From NCBI GenBank assembly GCA_001599935.1, contig BCIJ01000002.1:99811-163810 (forward strand): a stretch of 64,000 nucleotides of DNA. Direction: 5' to 3'. The position numbers and the translations under genes were made by a program. Under the pieces are notes generated by a model that saw nothing but the letters and a program-made list of their open reading frames with translations, was not told where the DNA came from and made no database searches. Shown in pieces: positions 25,093 to 35,609 of this stretch. This DNA comes from Holtermannia corniformis (taxonomy: Eukaryota > Basidiomycota > Tremellomycetes > Holtermanniales). Position 1 is the stretch's first letter; the number at the start of each line of letters is the position of its first letter.

Positions 25093-28000
25093 TCAAGCGC
25101 CCTCCCCTTTCACCACGCCATGATGCACGCCATTCACTTGCGGTTTGATCTCGTCATCGTCGCCTCCGTCGACGTCCATAGGTTCCGGCTCGGCGTCCGA
25201 CTCGGACCCTTGCCAAGCTTGCCTAGCTACCACGATTTCGTCCTCTTTCGGTGAGCTGGGCACGCTCGCGATCGACTCTTCGACCAGCGCATAGCCCTTC
25301 CAGCCGCGCTTGTTGACTTTGATCCCCTCGGTGACAGTCGGCGTCGCGCTCTCTCTCGAGCTCGCAGACGGCGGCACGGCCTCGACGGAATCGCTGACGT
25401 CTCGGCTCGTCCGTGCCGACGTCTCAGTCTTGAGGTTGGATGAGACGCGAGCGGAACGACGCTCACCGGGAATGATAGGTCGAGTGAAGGAAGAGGCGGC
25501 ATTGCTACCGTCCGACTCGTAGTCTTCGTCGCCACGCCGCCGGCTACTTCGTCGCGAGCCCTGCGTGTGTCAGCTTTGAGCGTTATAGGCAGGTAGCGAC
25601 ACCCACCTCATCTCCCGAGCCATCGTACACGTAATCAGGGCGATGTGTCGCCCGCCGCGTTCGCGTCGTCCGCACTTCGGCAGCAGCAGCCATTGCAGCA
25701 GCAGCCTGCATCTTTTTCTGAGCACGCGCGATTTTCTACGACCCGTCAGCTCGGTTCAACCCTATTCTGACAACCCACTTGCTCGTGCTTCTCGATCTCC
25801 GGCAGCATTTCATTCAGAACGCTCGCGAGCTTTCTCTCGCTCTCCTTGCCAAGTGTCATTTTGCGCCGCTGCTTTTCCTCCACCGTGGGTGGTCCCTTGC
25901 GCTTGCGTTTGGCAGAAGGTGTTGGGGGAGGTAGCGGTGCCTCGGCAAACGCTTCCAACTCTGCAATCTTGGCCAAGAAGTCGGCCTTGCTTTGAGTGTA
26001 CACTGTCAGCGGGCAAGGGCGTTTGAATGGGTTGCCTGAAGTGTAGAGGCGGGTAGAGCCTGCCATCGTCAGCATAGTCGCACTGGATTGGTACTCACCA
26101 TCAAAACTCCAAATGCGGTTGCGATCGCGATCAAACCCAAGCGGCTCAACTACCAAAGGGTTGGTAGCCGACTTGAAGTTCATCGACGTCTTGGTGTCCT
26201 TGACTTTGTAGTGCCTCTGAATCTGCTCCCTGATAGGGTTGCTGTACGTCACTGTGATGGTCAGCGATGGACATGGCCAGAGACAGTACCCACACTGCCA
26301 GTCGACCATCTGACGCAGCAGCTTTGCCCGCTCAAGCCAAGGCATCGCCCACAACCCGCCACTGCCATCCTGCCACCCCACAATAGGGTTCTTGCCGGCA
26401 CGCTCATTCATCGGCTCGTCGCGGCGCCTCAGACGGCCAAGGTCCGTCCGCTCCTCTTCAGAGAGGTGTTGAGGCCCACAGCAAGATCCACGCGCGTCTT
26501 CATTGGGCGCCCACAGCGGATCCCAAACGGTGAAGTCGTTGCTGGTGGAGAGCTGCTCGCCGATGTACTTGTGCAGTGCAGGCTGAAGCGTCGAAGAGCT
26601 GGGCGCTGTCAGAGATTGAAGCAAAGGTATAATGTGCCACTTACTCGAGCTTACTCAGGGAAGGCTTGAGGTTGGCGAGGAAGAGGATCAGGGTGTTTTC
26701 GAGCGCTTCATCAGGCACGAAGGAGGTGAGGCCGTTTTCCAGGCTGCGATGGGTCAGCCACGCAGATTCTCACCCGCATGACGTGCGTCTAATATCTGGA
26801 AGCACGCAGCAGCCAGGCGCCGAGTGCTGTAGCCAGATGCGGATCGGACTGGACAAGCGCACCCATGGCCCGAATACGGCAGAGGACAAGACTCAGTAAC
26901 TGGTGCCTACTCCGTCCTTTTGCCGCCAGCCGTGGCGAGTCACATTGACCCGTAATCAACGGGTATGCCAAAGAACGAGTGTGCTGTGTACGGTAGCAAC
27001 AAGCTTATCAGTCACATGTCACAGGGTGGAGCAAGACGCAGTACATCACGCGTGAGGTGATCAGGCGTAGCTCGACCATATGAGAGGTCAAGTGCGATTG
27101 CACGAACACCCTCGAGGACTGAACCAGTCTAACCATGCTTCAGGCATGCGCGTAGCGAGCTAGCAACAACGCGGGAGATTCGCAGGTATAGCTCCGACTA
27201 CACCTGGAATCATGTACCGGTCGTTACACGGTATTTCCAGTGCAAACAAAGCTATGCCAGTTAAACCTCGACGAGTCGGTCCGCCGCCCTGATCGGAGCG
27301 TGCTAGAGTGTTACGTCTCACAGTACCACAAGGAGCATTCGGCTAATTGTTCACAGAGGCGGCGTGCCATCGCCCACCACCATCCGCGGCTTGGCGTCGG
27401 CTACCACAGCGGACAACCTTCAGCTATTGTCGCGACCCGACCGGACTGAGCCAGCACTATCGAGCTCAGGCCATAGCTAAGCTGCACTTTTGTAGGATCC
27501 TGGCGCCGGACAGACTGATCCGATTCTTCCAACGAGCATCTAGACATCCATGGCTGTCCTAGGCGGGCGGCGAGCCAGCTATCAAAAGCTGTCGGACGGC
27601 ATAGGCGTTACAGCTATGTTTAGGAGACACTCGATGCTATATAGAGGGCGAGTGCGAATCATGTCAGCCTTCGCGCATGAATGCGTGTCAGCCAATAGAA
27701 ATCCACATCAGACTCAGGCGCGACTGTGCGATCACGGCTCAAGTGTTCAGCTAGCAAATCCAACCGCACAAGCCAGCCAAGATGAAACTTTAGCGATAAC
27801 AACACGAACCCAAGTCGTCCCGTCATCGCGTTCGAGCAACGTCATGGATCTGCATCTGCCAAAGCGGCACAGCTGCCGTTCCATCGTAATCGCGCGCTCG
27901 CGCGATGATGTTCGAATCATCAGCCGCCCGCTGGGGGATATTTGCAGATCACTGACGCTTAAAGCAAACGCGCTTGCGTTCATGGCCTGAATGTGTGGCG

Positions 28001-29681
28001 CACAGCTCATACCCAGAAACGAGATAGCTGCAATCTTTACAGTAGACCATGCGATGGCACAAACTACCGATAGACTTGGCAGCTATGCTGATCGTGGTGT
28101 GCTCGCTTAATGCACCAGTTACGGCTCGATGCAGCATTACGTCCCGAGACATCGTGCGCAGTTCAACCGGCGGTGCTCATGCGACTGTCTAGCCAGACGC
28201 ACTATCAGCGAGCCATTGCAGCTGCGAGCTCGCTCTTCAGATACCCAATAGACACGATTCTGACCAATCAAAGTCTGCAACTTGGGTGATCACAAGGTTC
28301 CGCGCACTATATCAGAGCACAAAGTTGTAATTGTGCTTCAGCTTGAAAGTGCTAATGACGCTGAAGAAAGCTACGACGAAGAACACGGCAAGCAGGCTCA
28401 GTAGTTGAAATGACCAAGCTTCTTCTACGAAGCCTGGAATCCGGCACAACCATAGCCTCTGCCAAAGAGCGAGCAGGAAAAGAATGCACACCCGACGAAT
28501 CAGCTCACGCGTCCGATGAGACTGTGCATGGCGCACAGGAGCAGGCGGATCTACCAAAGCTTACGTCGCTGCGTCAATGCAAGTCCATTAGCAGCATTGA
28601 GTCTATAAGCAACGCAGCATGCGATAGGCCACCGTGCACGTGCGACCGGGACGCTTCGTGTCAGTTTGCAAGCTGGCAGAAGCTACACAACACCTTTCAA
28701 GGTGATCGAGCTAACGCGAGCGCTGACACAAGTGTGCTTCGACACTTTGGGCTCGCTATGCTTGGTGGCGGAACGGATGCAAATACGGATCGAAGGCTTG
28801 CTATCGCATGCCCGTCATCATCTGTTCGCAGCCGTTACCAAGCACCTCCATATACCCAACCAGAGATGTGGTCGCGCTGTCCCGTCCATGTTGCAAACGA
28901 CAATGACTTTACGCGTCTCGCGATATCGGAGTCGACTTGGGAATCCGCGGAGCAGAAGCTTTGCTCACGGGTCTGCGCGCGTCCGATAACTGCGCTCGAT
29001 CAGGCGAGAAGACGGCTACGTGCAGTCTCGCACAGAGCACCGTCTGTACATGTCTATGAAGCCGCTCCTGTCGATAGCTGCGCTAGGGAAGTGAGAAGAC
29101 GGCTGGCAGCGCGGGTACTCTGTGCGGTTCCGCACAAAGTATCCCCCGCTTAACTTGGCCGCTCCTTCCTTGATCCCACACCCAAGGCGTCACGTCACGA
29201 CCTCGTCCGGACCGAAGCAACCGTTCCCTCCAATGATCCGAGGTCAAAGGACCCTGCGCTCGGCCGGACGAAATCTGGCTCGAGCGATTCCCGCTGCACA
29301 AAGGACGGGGAGAGGGGAAGGGCGTACGCACTCTTGGACTGTCTCGAGGCCATGGACGTGTTTGACGAGGTCGAAGCGCGAGAGGAAGGCCCAGGTGTAG
29401 GCTACTTCCCACCTGGGTGGGTCAGTGCCAGCGTCAGCCGGGGGAGGGGAGAAGACTGACGCGTCTTGTACGCGTTCTGGTTTGTATGGTTCGGCTGTGG
29501 CTGCTACTGGAGCTGCTACGGCGAGGTTGCGCCGTTTGGCAGCGGGGTCACTGCTAGTGCTCCCGTTTGCGAGGTGGGGAGGCGGAGCGTCGAGCGGTTG
29601 GATGTCGCTGCCGCTCGACTCTGTAGCTGACTGCGAGCGAGAGCGTTGGCGTTTCCCGTTGCGCTCTGTCTCTGCCTGCAT
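25093..29681 (-). CDS. DDT/WHIM-domain chromatin-remodelling protein, with a 2.5-kb intron
   Basis: Probable nuclear subunit of an ISWI-type chromatin complex. The ATG at 29681 starts MQAETERNGKRQRSRSQS. A 48-nt intron without a stop appears to precede WEVAYTWAFLSRFDLVKHVH, the first half of a DDT domain. The exon ends at 29328 (donor GTACGC). A giant intron follows, and the next exon, best placed at 26826-26774, then another small intron, lead to LENGLTSFVPDEALENTLIL and FLANLKPSLSKLE, the second half of DDT. Next come a WHIM1-like segment (LWAMPWLERAKLLRQMVDWQ) and a WSD-like motif, EPLGFDRDRNRIWSFD. A Lys/Arg-rich coiled region and an acidic tail (EPMDVDGGDDDE) end at 25093. About 570 residues. 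The 53-nt mid exon is inferred from phase and acceptor sequence. Nearest families are Itc1/Ioc3/BAZ/RSF-type proteins; I cannot choose among them. Confidence 0.78.
26827..29327 (-). other. giant intron of the DDT/WHIM gene (about 2,501 nt)
   Basis: It separates the two halves of the DDT domain. On the minus strand the donor is GTACGC at 29327 and the acceptor CTACAG ends at 26827; this pair keeps phase through the following 53-nt exon. The donor exon and the downstream exon from about 26746 are secure, so an intron of about this size must exist even if the mid exon is wrong. No gene-like ORF inside. The 5' part holds a two-copy repeat and an imperfect hairpin. Confidence 0.7.
28988..29145. 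repeat. two-copy degenerate repeat with imperfect hairpin in the DDT-gene intron
   Basis: TA(A/G)CTGCGCT, a short variable part and GAGAAGACGGCT occur at 28988-29018 and 29075-29104. Each copy is followed by a CGCACA(G/A)AG(C/T)A(C/T)C word. The second copy contains an inverted repeat: the left arm TACTCTGTGCGG and right arm CCGCACAAAGTA (29116-29141) are separated by two bases, and the arms extend outward to GCGGG/CCCGC. Confidence 0.65.
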
Positions 29682-29925
29682 TGAGCGAGCGGAAAGCAAG
29701 AGGTCAAGTTGAAGCTGTGGAAAGACGGACGCGCAGTTGAAGGGAACTTGTTAGCGCTGGTAGCACCGCAAATCCGTGGATCACATTTACGGCGATAGCC
29801 ACGTGGGAGATTGGGACAATCGAACTGTAATCGATTAGGATTCGGGATCCGATCCGATTACAAACTCGCCACCACACCAGGCTGTAGCTCATCACTCTGT
29901 CTCATCACAGCGTCCATACAGCAAC
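29682..29925. promoter_or_regulatory. divergent promoter of the DDT/WHIM gene and ATX1
   Basis: 244 bases between start codons. It contains the near-palindrome TCGAACTGTAATCGATTAGG at 29819-29838 and two GGATTC/GGATCC words around 29838-29850. No strong TATA match. Confidence 0.4.
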
Positions 29926-32900
29926 CATGGCAGAAGCAGTATGTCCACACGCTCAGAACAGGCTTACAGACCGGTAGGGTGCAGGCTAACGTCGATGAAA
30001 GACTCCAACCGCACCGGCCTACTACTACAACATCACCATGACCTGTGGCGGGTGCTCGGGCGCGATTGACAGAGTGCTCAAGAAGAACATTGTCGCGCGT
30101 GAGTCGGCAATCCAGCACATAGCATAGTCTCTTTGCGAGTGGATGGTGGACAGAAGGCGCCCTGGCGGCTAATCTTAGGATAATCGCCAGGGTAGTCGCT
30201 TTGTCATCATCCGTTATGATCACCAACTCCAAGCAGCTCTCTTCAGTCCCAGACGTCACCTCGTCTCGACCGATTGGACCCTCTTGGATCGCGTTCATAC
30301 GCAAAGTCGCTAGCAGAAACTGTATCCAAACCCACCGCACAGACGCTGACATACCGTGACCCCTTTCCTCGCCTCCTCACCTCTCCACCACTACCCTCGC
30401 CTACATAGCCAACGCCTACCTCGTCAACCTCGAAAAGCAGCACGCAGTCGTCTGGGGCCCAGAGCTCCCCGAGCTCGGCAAGCTGACTGACATCCTCAAG
30501 AAGACGGGCAAGACGGTGAGTTGTGCTTCCTTTGTTCGAGTCGTGGTAGGGGTGGTGGTGGACAGGCTTTGTCTACGGGCAATCTCCCCTGTAGCTCATA
30601 AGACATGCCTCGCAGGGAATTCGTCTGTGTGACCTTTCGAGTCGTGTTGGCTAATACACTTGAGTGCTGCTCGGCGTTGCGTGAGTGCTCAGTCATTCCC
30701 TCCGTGGCAACAAGACAATCATAGTGTCAGCTTGAAATATTCCATCCCGGGCGAGCATACAATGCTCACGCCGCTTGCTCGGGCTCCAAGCTCGCTGCAC
30801 ACTGAGCAATCCCGCTCGGCGGCGAGTACAAGCAGCCAGTGACCCAAAGTGACGATACGATCATCCTAGACGCGTCGAATCGCCTGACGGTATGATGGAT
30901 GACAGCTGGCAGTGGCATCTACGACGCTCTGCGGCCGAGTGCAGCAACAGTCTCAGCTCGAACGAATCCATACCGTTGGCTTACTGTGCTGCTCGCGCCA
31001 CAGGGTGCGTCCGCTACCACTGAAGTCACTCCATCCATATGCACACTGCCGGGTGTTCCTCCCGAGGCAGCTGTGATTCTCAGCATTCTCCGCTCTGGCG
31101 TCGATGGTGGCCATGACACGCAGCTGTCCCAGTGTTTCAAGCGTTACCCGCTCTGGAATTGATTCGATGCAGTCACCGTTCGCTCGACTGCTCGACTGCT
31201 GAGCATAGTTAATATAGCTGGACGATGTGACTGCTTGCGCTGGACTTCGTATCAGTCCGCTCCATCTGTAAACAGCTCTGCCATGTCGAGACTACGCAAC
31301 GAGGCGCTCGAATAAGGTGTCGCAGCCGCAACTTGCTGCTGTTAGCTGGATCTATGCCTCGTAGCGCTGCGGCTATTCGGCGTTGAATGCACCACTTGGT
31401 TGTCAGCTAGCATTTTCGGCAGTCTACATGGACTGCTGTGTAAGCTTCGACAGCCGTAGGATCGCACATTGAGCCCTAGCCGATGAAAGCGCATGTTGCA
31501 GCACCAGATCGGCTACAGCCAGAGTGCTTCTGCAGCTAGAAACCGCGATTTCCTTCGAACAGCCCAGTGCATGATGTTGAGGGTTCAGCGAAGAAAGCGA
31601 TATGGCTGCGAAGTTGCGCTTTGTCGATCTGTGACAACTTGCGTGCTGCATTGCGTAAAGCTAGTTGCCTGGGTCACATCAGTCAACTTCCAGCTGCGCC
31701 CACGTCAAACACAGTCAGACGTTGACCGTGTTGGCGCTTTGTCTCTTGCATTACAGTCGTCTAGACCGGACTGAACGGGTCCAGAAGCAATACTTGAGAA
31801 CAGGCGGTATACAGTTGATGGGATCCACATGATCTGCGCTGGGAGAATCAAGTACACGACGCTGCATTGCGCCGGCTTGTTCGACCAGGGCACTTGACTG
31901 CCAAGATGCTCCAGCCCTTCTCTCGGATTGGGACAAGGACTCGTCATTGATCAGCCAAGGTGCCGCGTCGCGGAACGATCTACTAGATTGGACTGGATCA
32001 CGATCATGACACAAACAGTGCGTCAGTCGCAATTTTAACAGCTTGCACACGAGATAAGGAATTGTGACTGATCAGTGTCATGCGAGTGAATACGGCTCAT
32101 ATAGGACACTGAGCCTGTGACTGTGCACAGTCTGGTCATCAGCCGTCTAGGCTATAATGCCATGACTCGGTGTGCAGTCCCTGGCGCTTTGTCATTTTGA
32201 GCTGTTTGTCGGCGTCGTAGAGCAGACTACTCGTCTGTCTCACGCAGCTATCGATAGCTCGGTCATCACGAAATGCGAGGGCTGGTACACGTCGCCAAGT
32301 CTCGAGTTGAAAGCCTGTGAGACCAAGGTGTTGTGCCCAGCCCATGTCAGCCGCTACACTCATTGTGTCCTCGCGCTCTGTGGCGAGCATGCGTTTCCAG
32401 ACTCAACTGATATGGTACTGGTGTCCGTGTGGCACGCGTGATATCACATACATACAGGCAGGCGAGCCGCAGTCACTTTTCGGCTACGGAGTACTTATGT
32501 GGCAACACGGATACCGACGGGCATCAGACAATTGTCAGTTGAACAGATTTGGACGGCAGAGGCACGAATCCGGTGCGCGAGAAGCTGCTGCAAGTTGTCC
32601 AGTGTGCGGGGTCCGTGCTGCAGCGTGATGATAACTGCCGTCGGCATCAGATTTCGCTCCTCTCCACAATCACATTGTGCCCGGATCGTGAAGCTTGCCT
32701 TGGCAGAGCCGCAAGCCCAAATGTCTGCATGGCAATTTGAACAGCCTCCTGTGGTGGCAAGCAGAAGCGCAGCTGTGAGTTGCCTTCGCTTGCGCAAAGA
32801 GCCGCGACGACTGTTAGCGTGCGTCTGCAAGCGTGGATCTGTTATTTGCTCATCTGCATTTCGACTAGATGCTCGGATCAGCATATCCCGAGATCACTCG

Positions 32901-33077
32901 CAGCATCACGCATCGTGCCATGGCGAAGCGCCACTACATAATGATCTCGCGGACTGCTTTCCTACCTGCTTGTTTCGCCTTCTGCCATCAAAGACTCTCA
33001 GCTGACCGCCCCCCTCGTAGATCAACTCCTCCGAGGTCGTCGACGACAACGCCAAACTTCAAGCTCTGTTGGCTTGA
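29926..33077 (+). CDS. ATX1: Atx1-type copper chaperone, with a 2.5-kb intron
   Basis: Small cytosolic protein that carries Cu(I) to a P-type copper ATPase in the secretory pathway. Five exons give about 92 residues. The ATG at 29926 (MAEA) is followed by an intron (GTATGT...GCTAAC...AAAG), then TPTAPAYYYNITMTCGGCSG with the copper-binding CxxC (CGGC). A 310-nt intron (30099-30408) leads to AYLVNLEKQHAVVWGPEL and LTDILKKTGKT, ending at 30515. The last exon starts at 33021 with INSSEVVDDNAKLQALLA and stops at 33077. The added segment around WGPELPEL replaces the shorter loop of yeast Atx1. Phase is kept at every junction. The protein occupies under 10 percent of its 3.15-kb gene. The copper-site lysine region KKTGK near the end is present. 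Confidence 0.93.
30516..33020 (+). other. giant intron of ATX1 (2,505 nt)
   Basis: Donor GTGAGT follows the codon ACG exactly in phase; acceptor CCCCTCGTAG has the branch-like CAGCTGACCG about 12 bases before it. The interior has only short stop-rich frames. A short echo, TTCGAGTCGTGGT and TTCGAGTCGTGTT, lies near its start (about 30536 and 30637). A perfect palindrome AGCTATCGATAGCT sits at 32244-32257. No known RNA gene or transposon domain. Confidence 0.85.
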
Positions 33078-33721
33078 TCGTCACGTCTGTTCATGAGTCG
33101 TCGTTCAGGCCATGACCCTCTTGTCCTTATCCTTGTAGAGTATATGCGACGGTCTTGAGAACCGAGAGCGAGCGCGGCCGAGGCTTGGCAGAATCCGGGG
33201 CGGATCATGACAGTCAGCGGAGGGTCTTTTGACCGACCTTTGCCTTCCATTGCCTCTCACTCTTTGTCTAGGTACATCCACCATCTCGAGATATGACCAA
33301 AGATGGCATCGTATGCTCAGGATCAAGTTTTCAACAACCCCGATCTCATGAGTCTCATCATGAGGTTTGCTACCATGTACGAAACGGTCTCTACAACATA
33401 GCAGACAAGCCTAAAAAGTAGCATGCCATTTCGTGGATGGTCACATGACTAGCTGTCAGGTCACATGACGCAGGCTTTCCTAAACAGCAAAGCTCCAACT
33501 TATAGCTATCGTATACATGCAGTGAAACAGCTTGATGTGCGATATTGAGTGCGTTGTTGCACTCCCCCTTTGGCTGATAACTTGCCGACTCGCGAGTGAC
33601 AGCGAGACGAGTCAGAATTCAACATGGGATCTGCTCGGCATCTTCTCGGAGGAAATTGAACGGTTTCATGGTCCACCTGCTGATCGCCGTCCAACATCCA
33701 CTTGATCGTTGTCCAGGAAGC
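33078..33721 (+). promoter_or_regulatory. intergenic region before the PP2C gene
   Basis: About 640 bases with no supported gene. Short repeats GGTCACATGAC occur twice (near 33439 and 33460), each with a CACATGAC core that could be an E-box-like site. Otherwise nothing seen. Confidence 0.4.
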
Positions 33722-35552
33722 ATGCCGCACATTATCAATGCCGTCGCATCCAGTAGCAGGCTGGTGCTTGTACGACCGCACAGTGTAGCTGCAGGCTGTC
33801 AACGTCAAGTGCACGACTTTGTCCGGGGTGTGACACCGCAAGGTGGGCTTGTGCAGTAACTGACCTGGGATAGCGGCTGACAATTTGCAGGCGGGACATA
33901 CAAAGTCCCTCTAAGCTCCAAGAAGATAGTCGGCGTCTACTCATCCCGAGGGAACCGAGAGTCCGTTCAGACCAACATGTATCAACCCACGTAGCTGACA
34001 GGCATAGGTATCAAGAGGACGCATATGGCGTCCATGCGCTCCAGCTCCCTTCCGCAGAGCTGCAAAAGTCTCTCCAATCTCAAGGACACGGATGGGACCC
34101 GAAAGCGAGCGCGCCAAAGAGAGCGAACGGCAAGGAGAGGGCGGATGACGGGTTTTTGGCGGGTCAGGTTGCGTTCTTTGGGATCTACGACGGGTAGGTG
34201 GTATCCTCTCGCCGTGAATCTACTGACGTTGATAGGCATGGCGGTCGCCAGGTATCGCGTTATCTTCATGATAACTTGCATAGTCTCGTCGAATCCGTCG
34301 ATTCGTCGACGGTACAAGCGGTTGTCAACTTCACCATCAAGCTCGGTGTGTTCTTACCGCAAAGGTGACCTGGACAGCACTGACACCTCCAGGCGGATAC
34401 TTTCGACGATTCAGAGGTGGACCTCTGAGCCACTTTATGCCGTCTACGCATCAGTCGAAAGCGGCAGCCAAGCCCAAGGAAGAGGTCGATAGGGTCGAAC
34501 CTCGCTTTGCAGGTCCGCTACGTTCAGAAGAACCAGAGACTGCGTCACAGAGCACTGCAAAGTCCGAAACGGATACGAACACGGACGATGCGGCCAAGAC
34601 GGAGCCGACGAAAGAAGAGACAATGACGCTCGAGGAGCGGTTGACTCTGGCTTTCTTGACGGTGTGTCATGTCGCTCACTTGGCAGCGTTGCTAACGGCT
34701 GTAGGCCGACAAGGACATCTTGACCAACGTTGATAGCAAACGATGCGGGTCGACAGCATCCATCGCACTCATCCATTCACTAGACGAGCCCGCCGAGCCG
34801 TTCTGGGCCGCCAAGCGGCTGTCCATCACGATTGGGCATTGCGGGTGCGGCGTTCGCTTTATCCTTGAATCATGCTCGCTCACACATTCAGTGACACGCG
34901 CATCTTGTTGTGCCACAAGCCAACAGGAAAGGTCGAGCCATTGACGGAGAAGCATCATGCCGAGGCTCGAGTCGAAGCCGCACGGTTACGACGATTGGGT
35001 GGTCGCTTGGTCGCTGACTCGTTTGGCGAATCGAGGTCTGTACGCGCGAATGTACAACTTTTAGACTGACTGTGCAAAGGTGGATGGGAGCGATCGAGAA
35101 CACTCGAGGGTCAGTCATGGCCATCAGTCGGAGCAGCACCTGACGAGGTTGGCAGCTTTGGCGATGGCGAGTGGAAGGCATCGGGCGTCACGGCGGAGCC
35201 GGAAGTGACTTCACACGTTTTAAACGGTGCGTCTTCGAGACGCTACTGTACACACCGCTGAGACTGTACAGGGGAGGACTATGCGTATATGATCTTGGTC
35301 ACCGACGGCTTGACGTCTCTCATGTCCAACCAAGAGATCATCGACCTCGGACGCAATGCCATGGACCCGACGCGCGCAGCGTCTGCCATCGTTCACTTTG
35401 CAGAAGACCTCGGTGCGCAAGATAACTGCACCTGCATCGTCGTCCCGCTCGCTGGCTGGGGCAAAGTCGGCGGCAACGACGATACAGAGGCCAGGCGCGA
35501 GTATCGAAGACAACAGGCAGGCATGCTCAGTACGCGGATGCAGCGCATGTAA
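33722..35552 (+). CDS. mitochondrial PP2C-type protein phosphatase
   Basis: Metal-dependent serine/threonine phosphatase, probably of the mitochondrial matrix or intermembrane space. The ATG at 33722 gives an N-terminus rich in Arg, Ser and Ala with no acidic residue for about 35 positions, fitting a targeting peptide. A short intron joins it to GTYKVPLSSKKIVGVYSSRG, then YQEDAYGVHALQL. Metal-binding motifs are present: the FFGIYDGHGG aspartate (split by an intron), MILVTDGLTSL and AQDNCTCIVVPLAGW. Other family segments are CGSTASIALIHSL, ITIGHCGDTRILLCH and SFGDGEW. Eight or more introns of 45-60 nt. Closest in layout to yeast Ptc6/Aup1 and Ptc5-like enzymes, so a role in mitochondrial quality control or pyruvate dehydrogenase regulation is possible. 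It converges on SMC6 with 57 bases between stops. Confidence 0.85.
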
Positions 35553-35609
35553 CGTCGTGGCAACAAGTGTACATCATGTCGTCCAGTCTGTACAATGAAC
35601 GTCGGAATT

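Noticed and set aside
27239..29153. Frames up to 247 codons inside the DDT-gene intron, on the plus strand
   Set aside because: The longest (28410-29153) has no known domain and contains the repeat units. It is better explained as non-coding sequence by chance free of stops.
32244..32257. Perfect palindrome AGCTATCGATAGCT as an operator
   Set aside because: A 14-base palindrome in the middle of an intron, with no second copy nearby. Chance is a sufficient explanation.
30899..33005. Frames up to 168 codons inside the ATX1 intron
   Set aside because: No family resemblance, and overlapping frames on both strands of equal quality.
21893..33020. Transposon or retroelement genes within the giant introns
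   Set aside because: No transposase, reverse transcriptase, integrase or helicase motif was seen in any frame, and no clear terminal repeats with target duplications.
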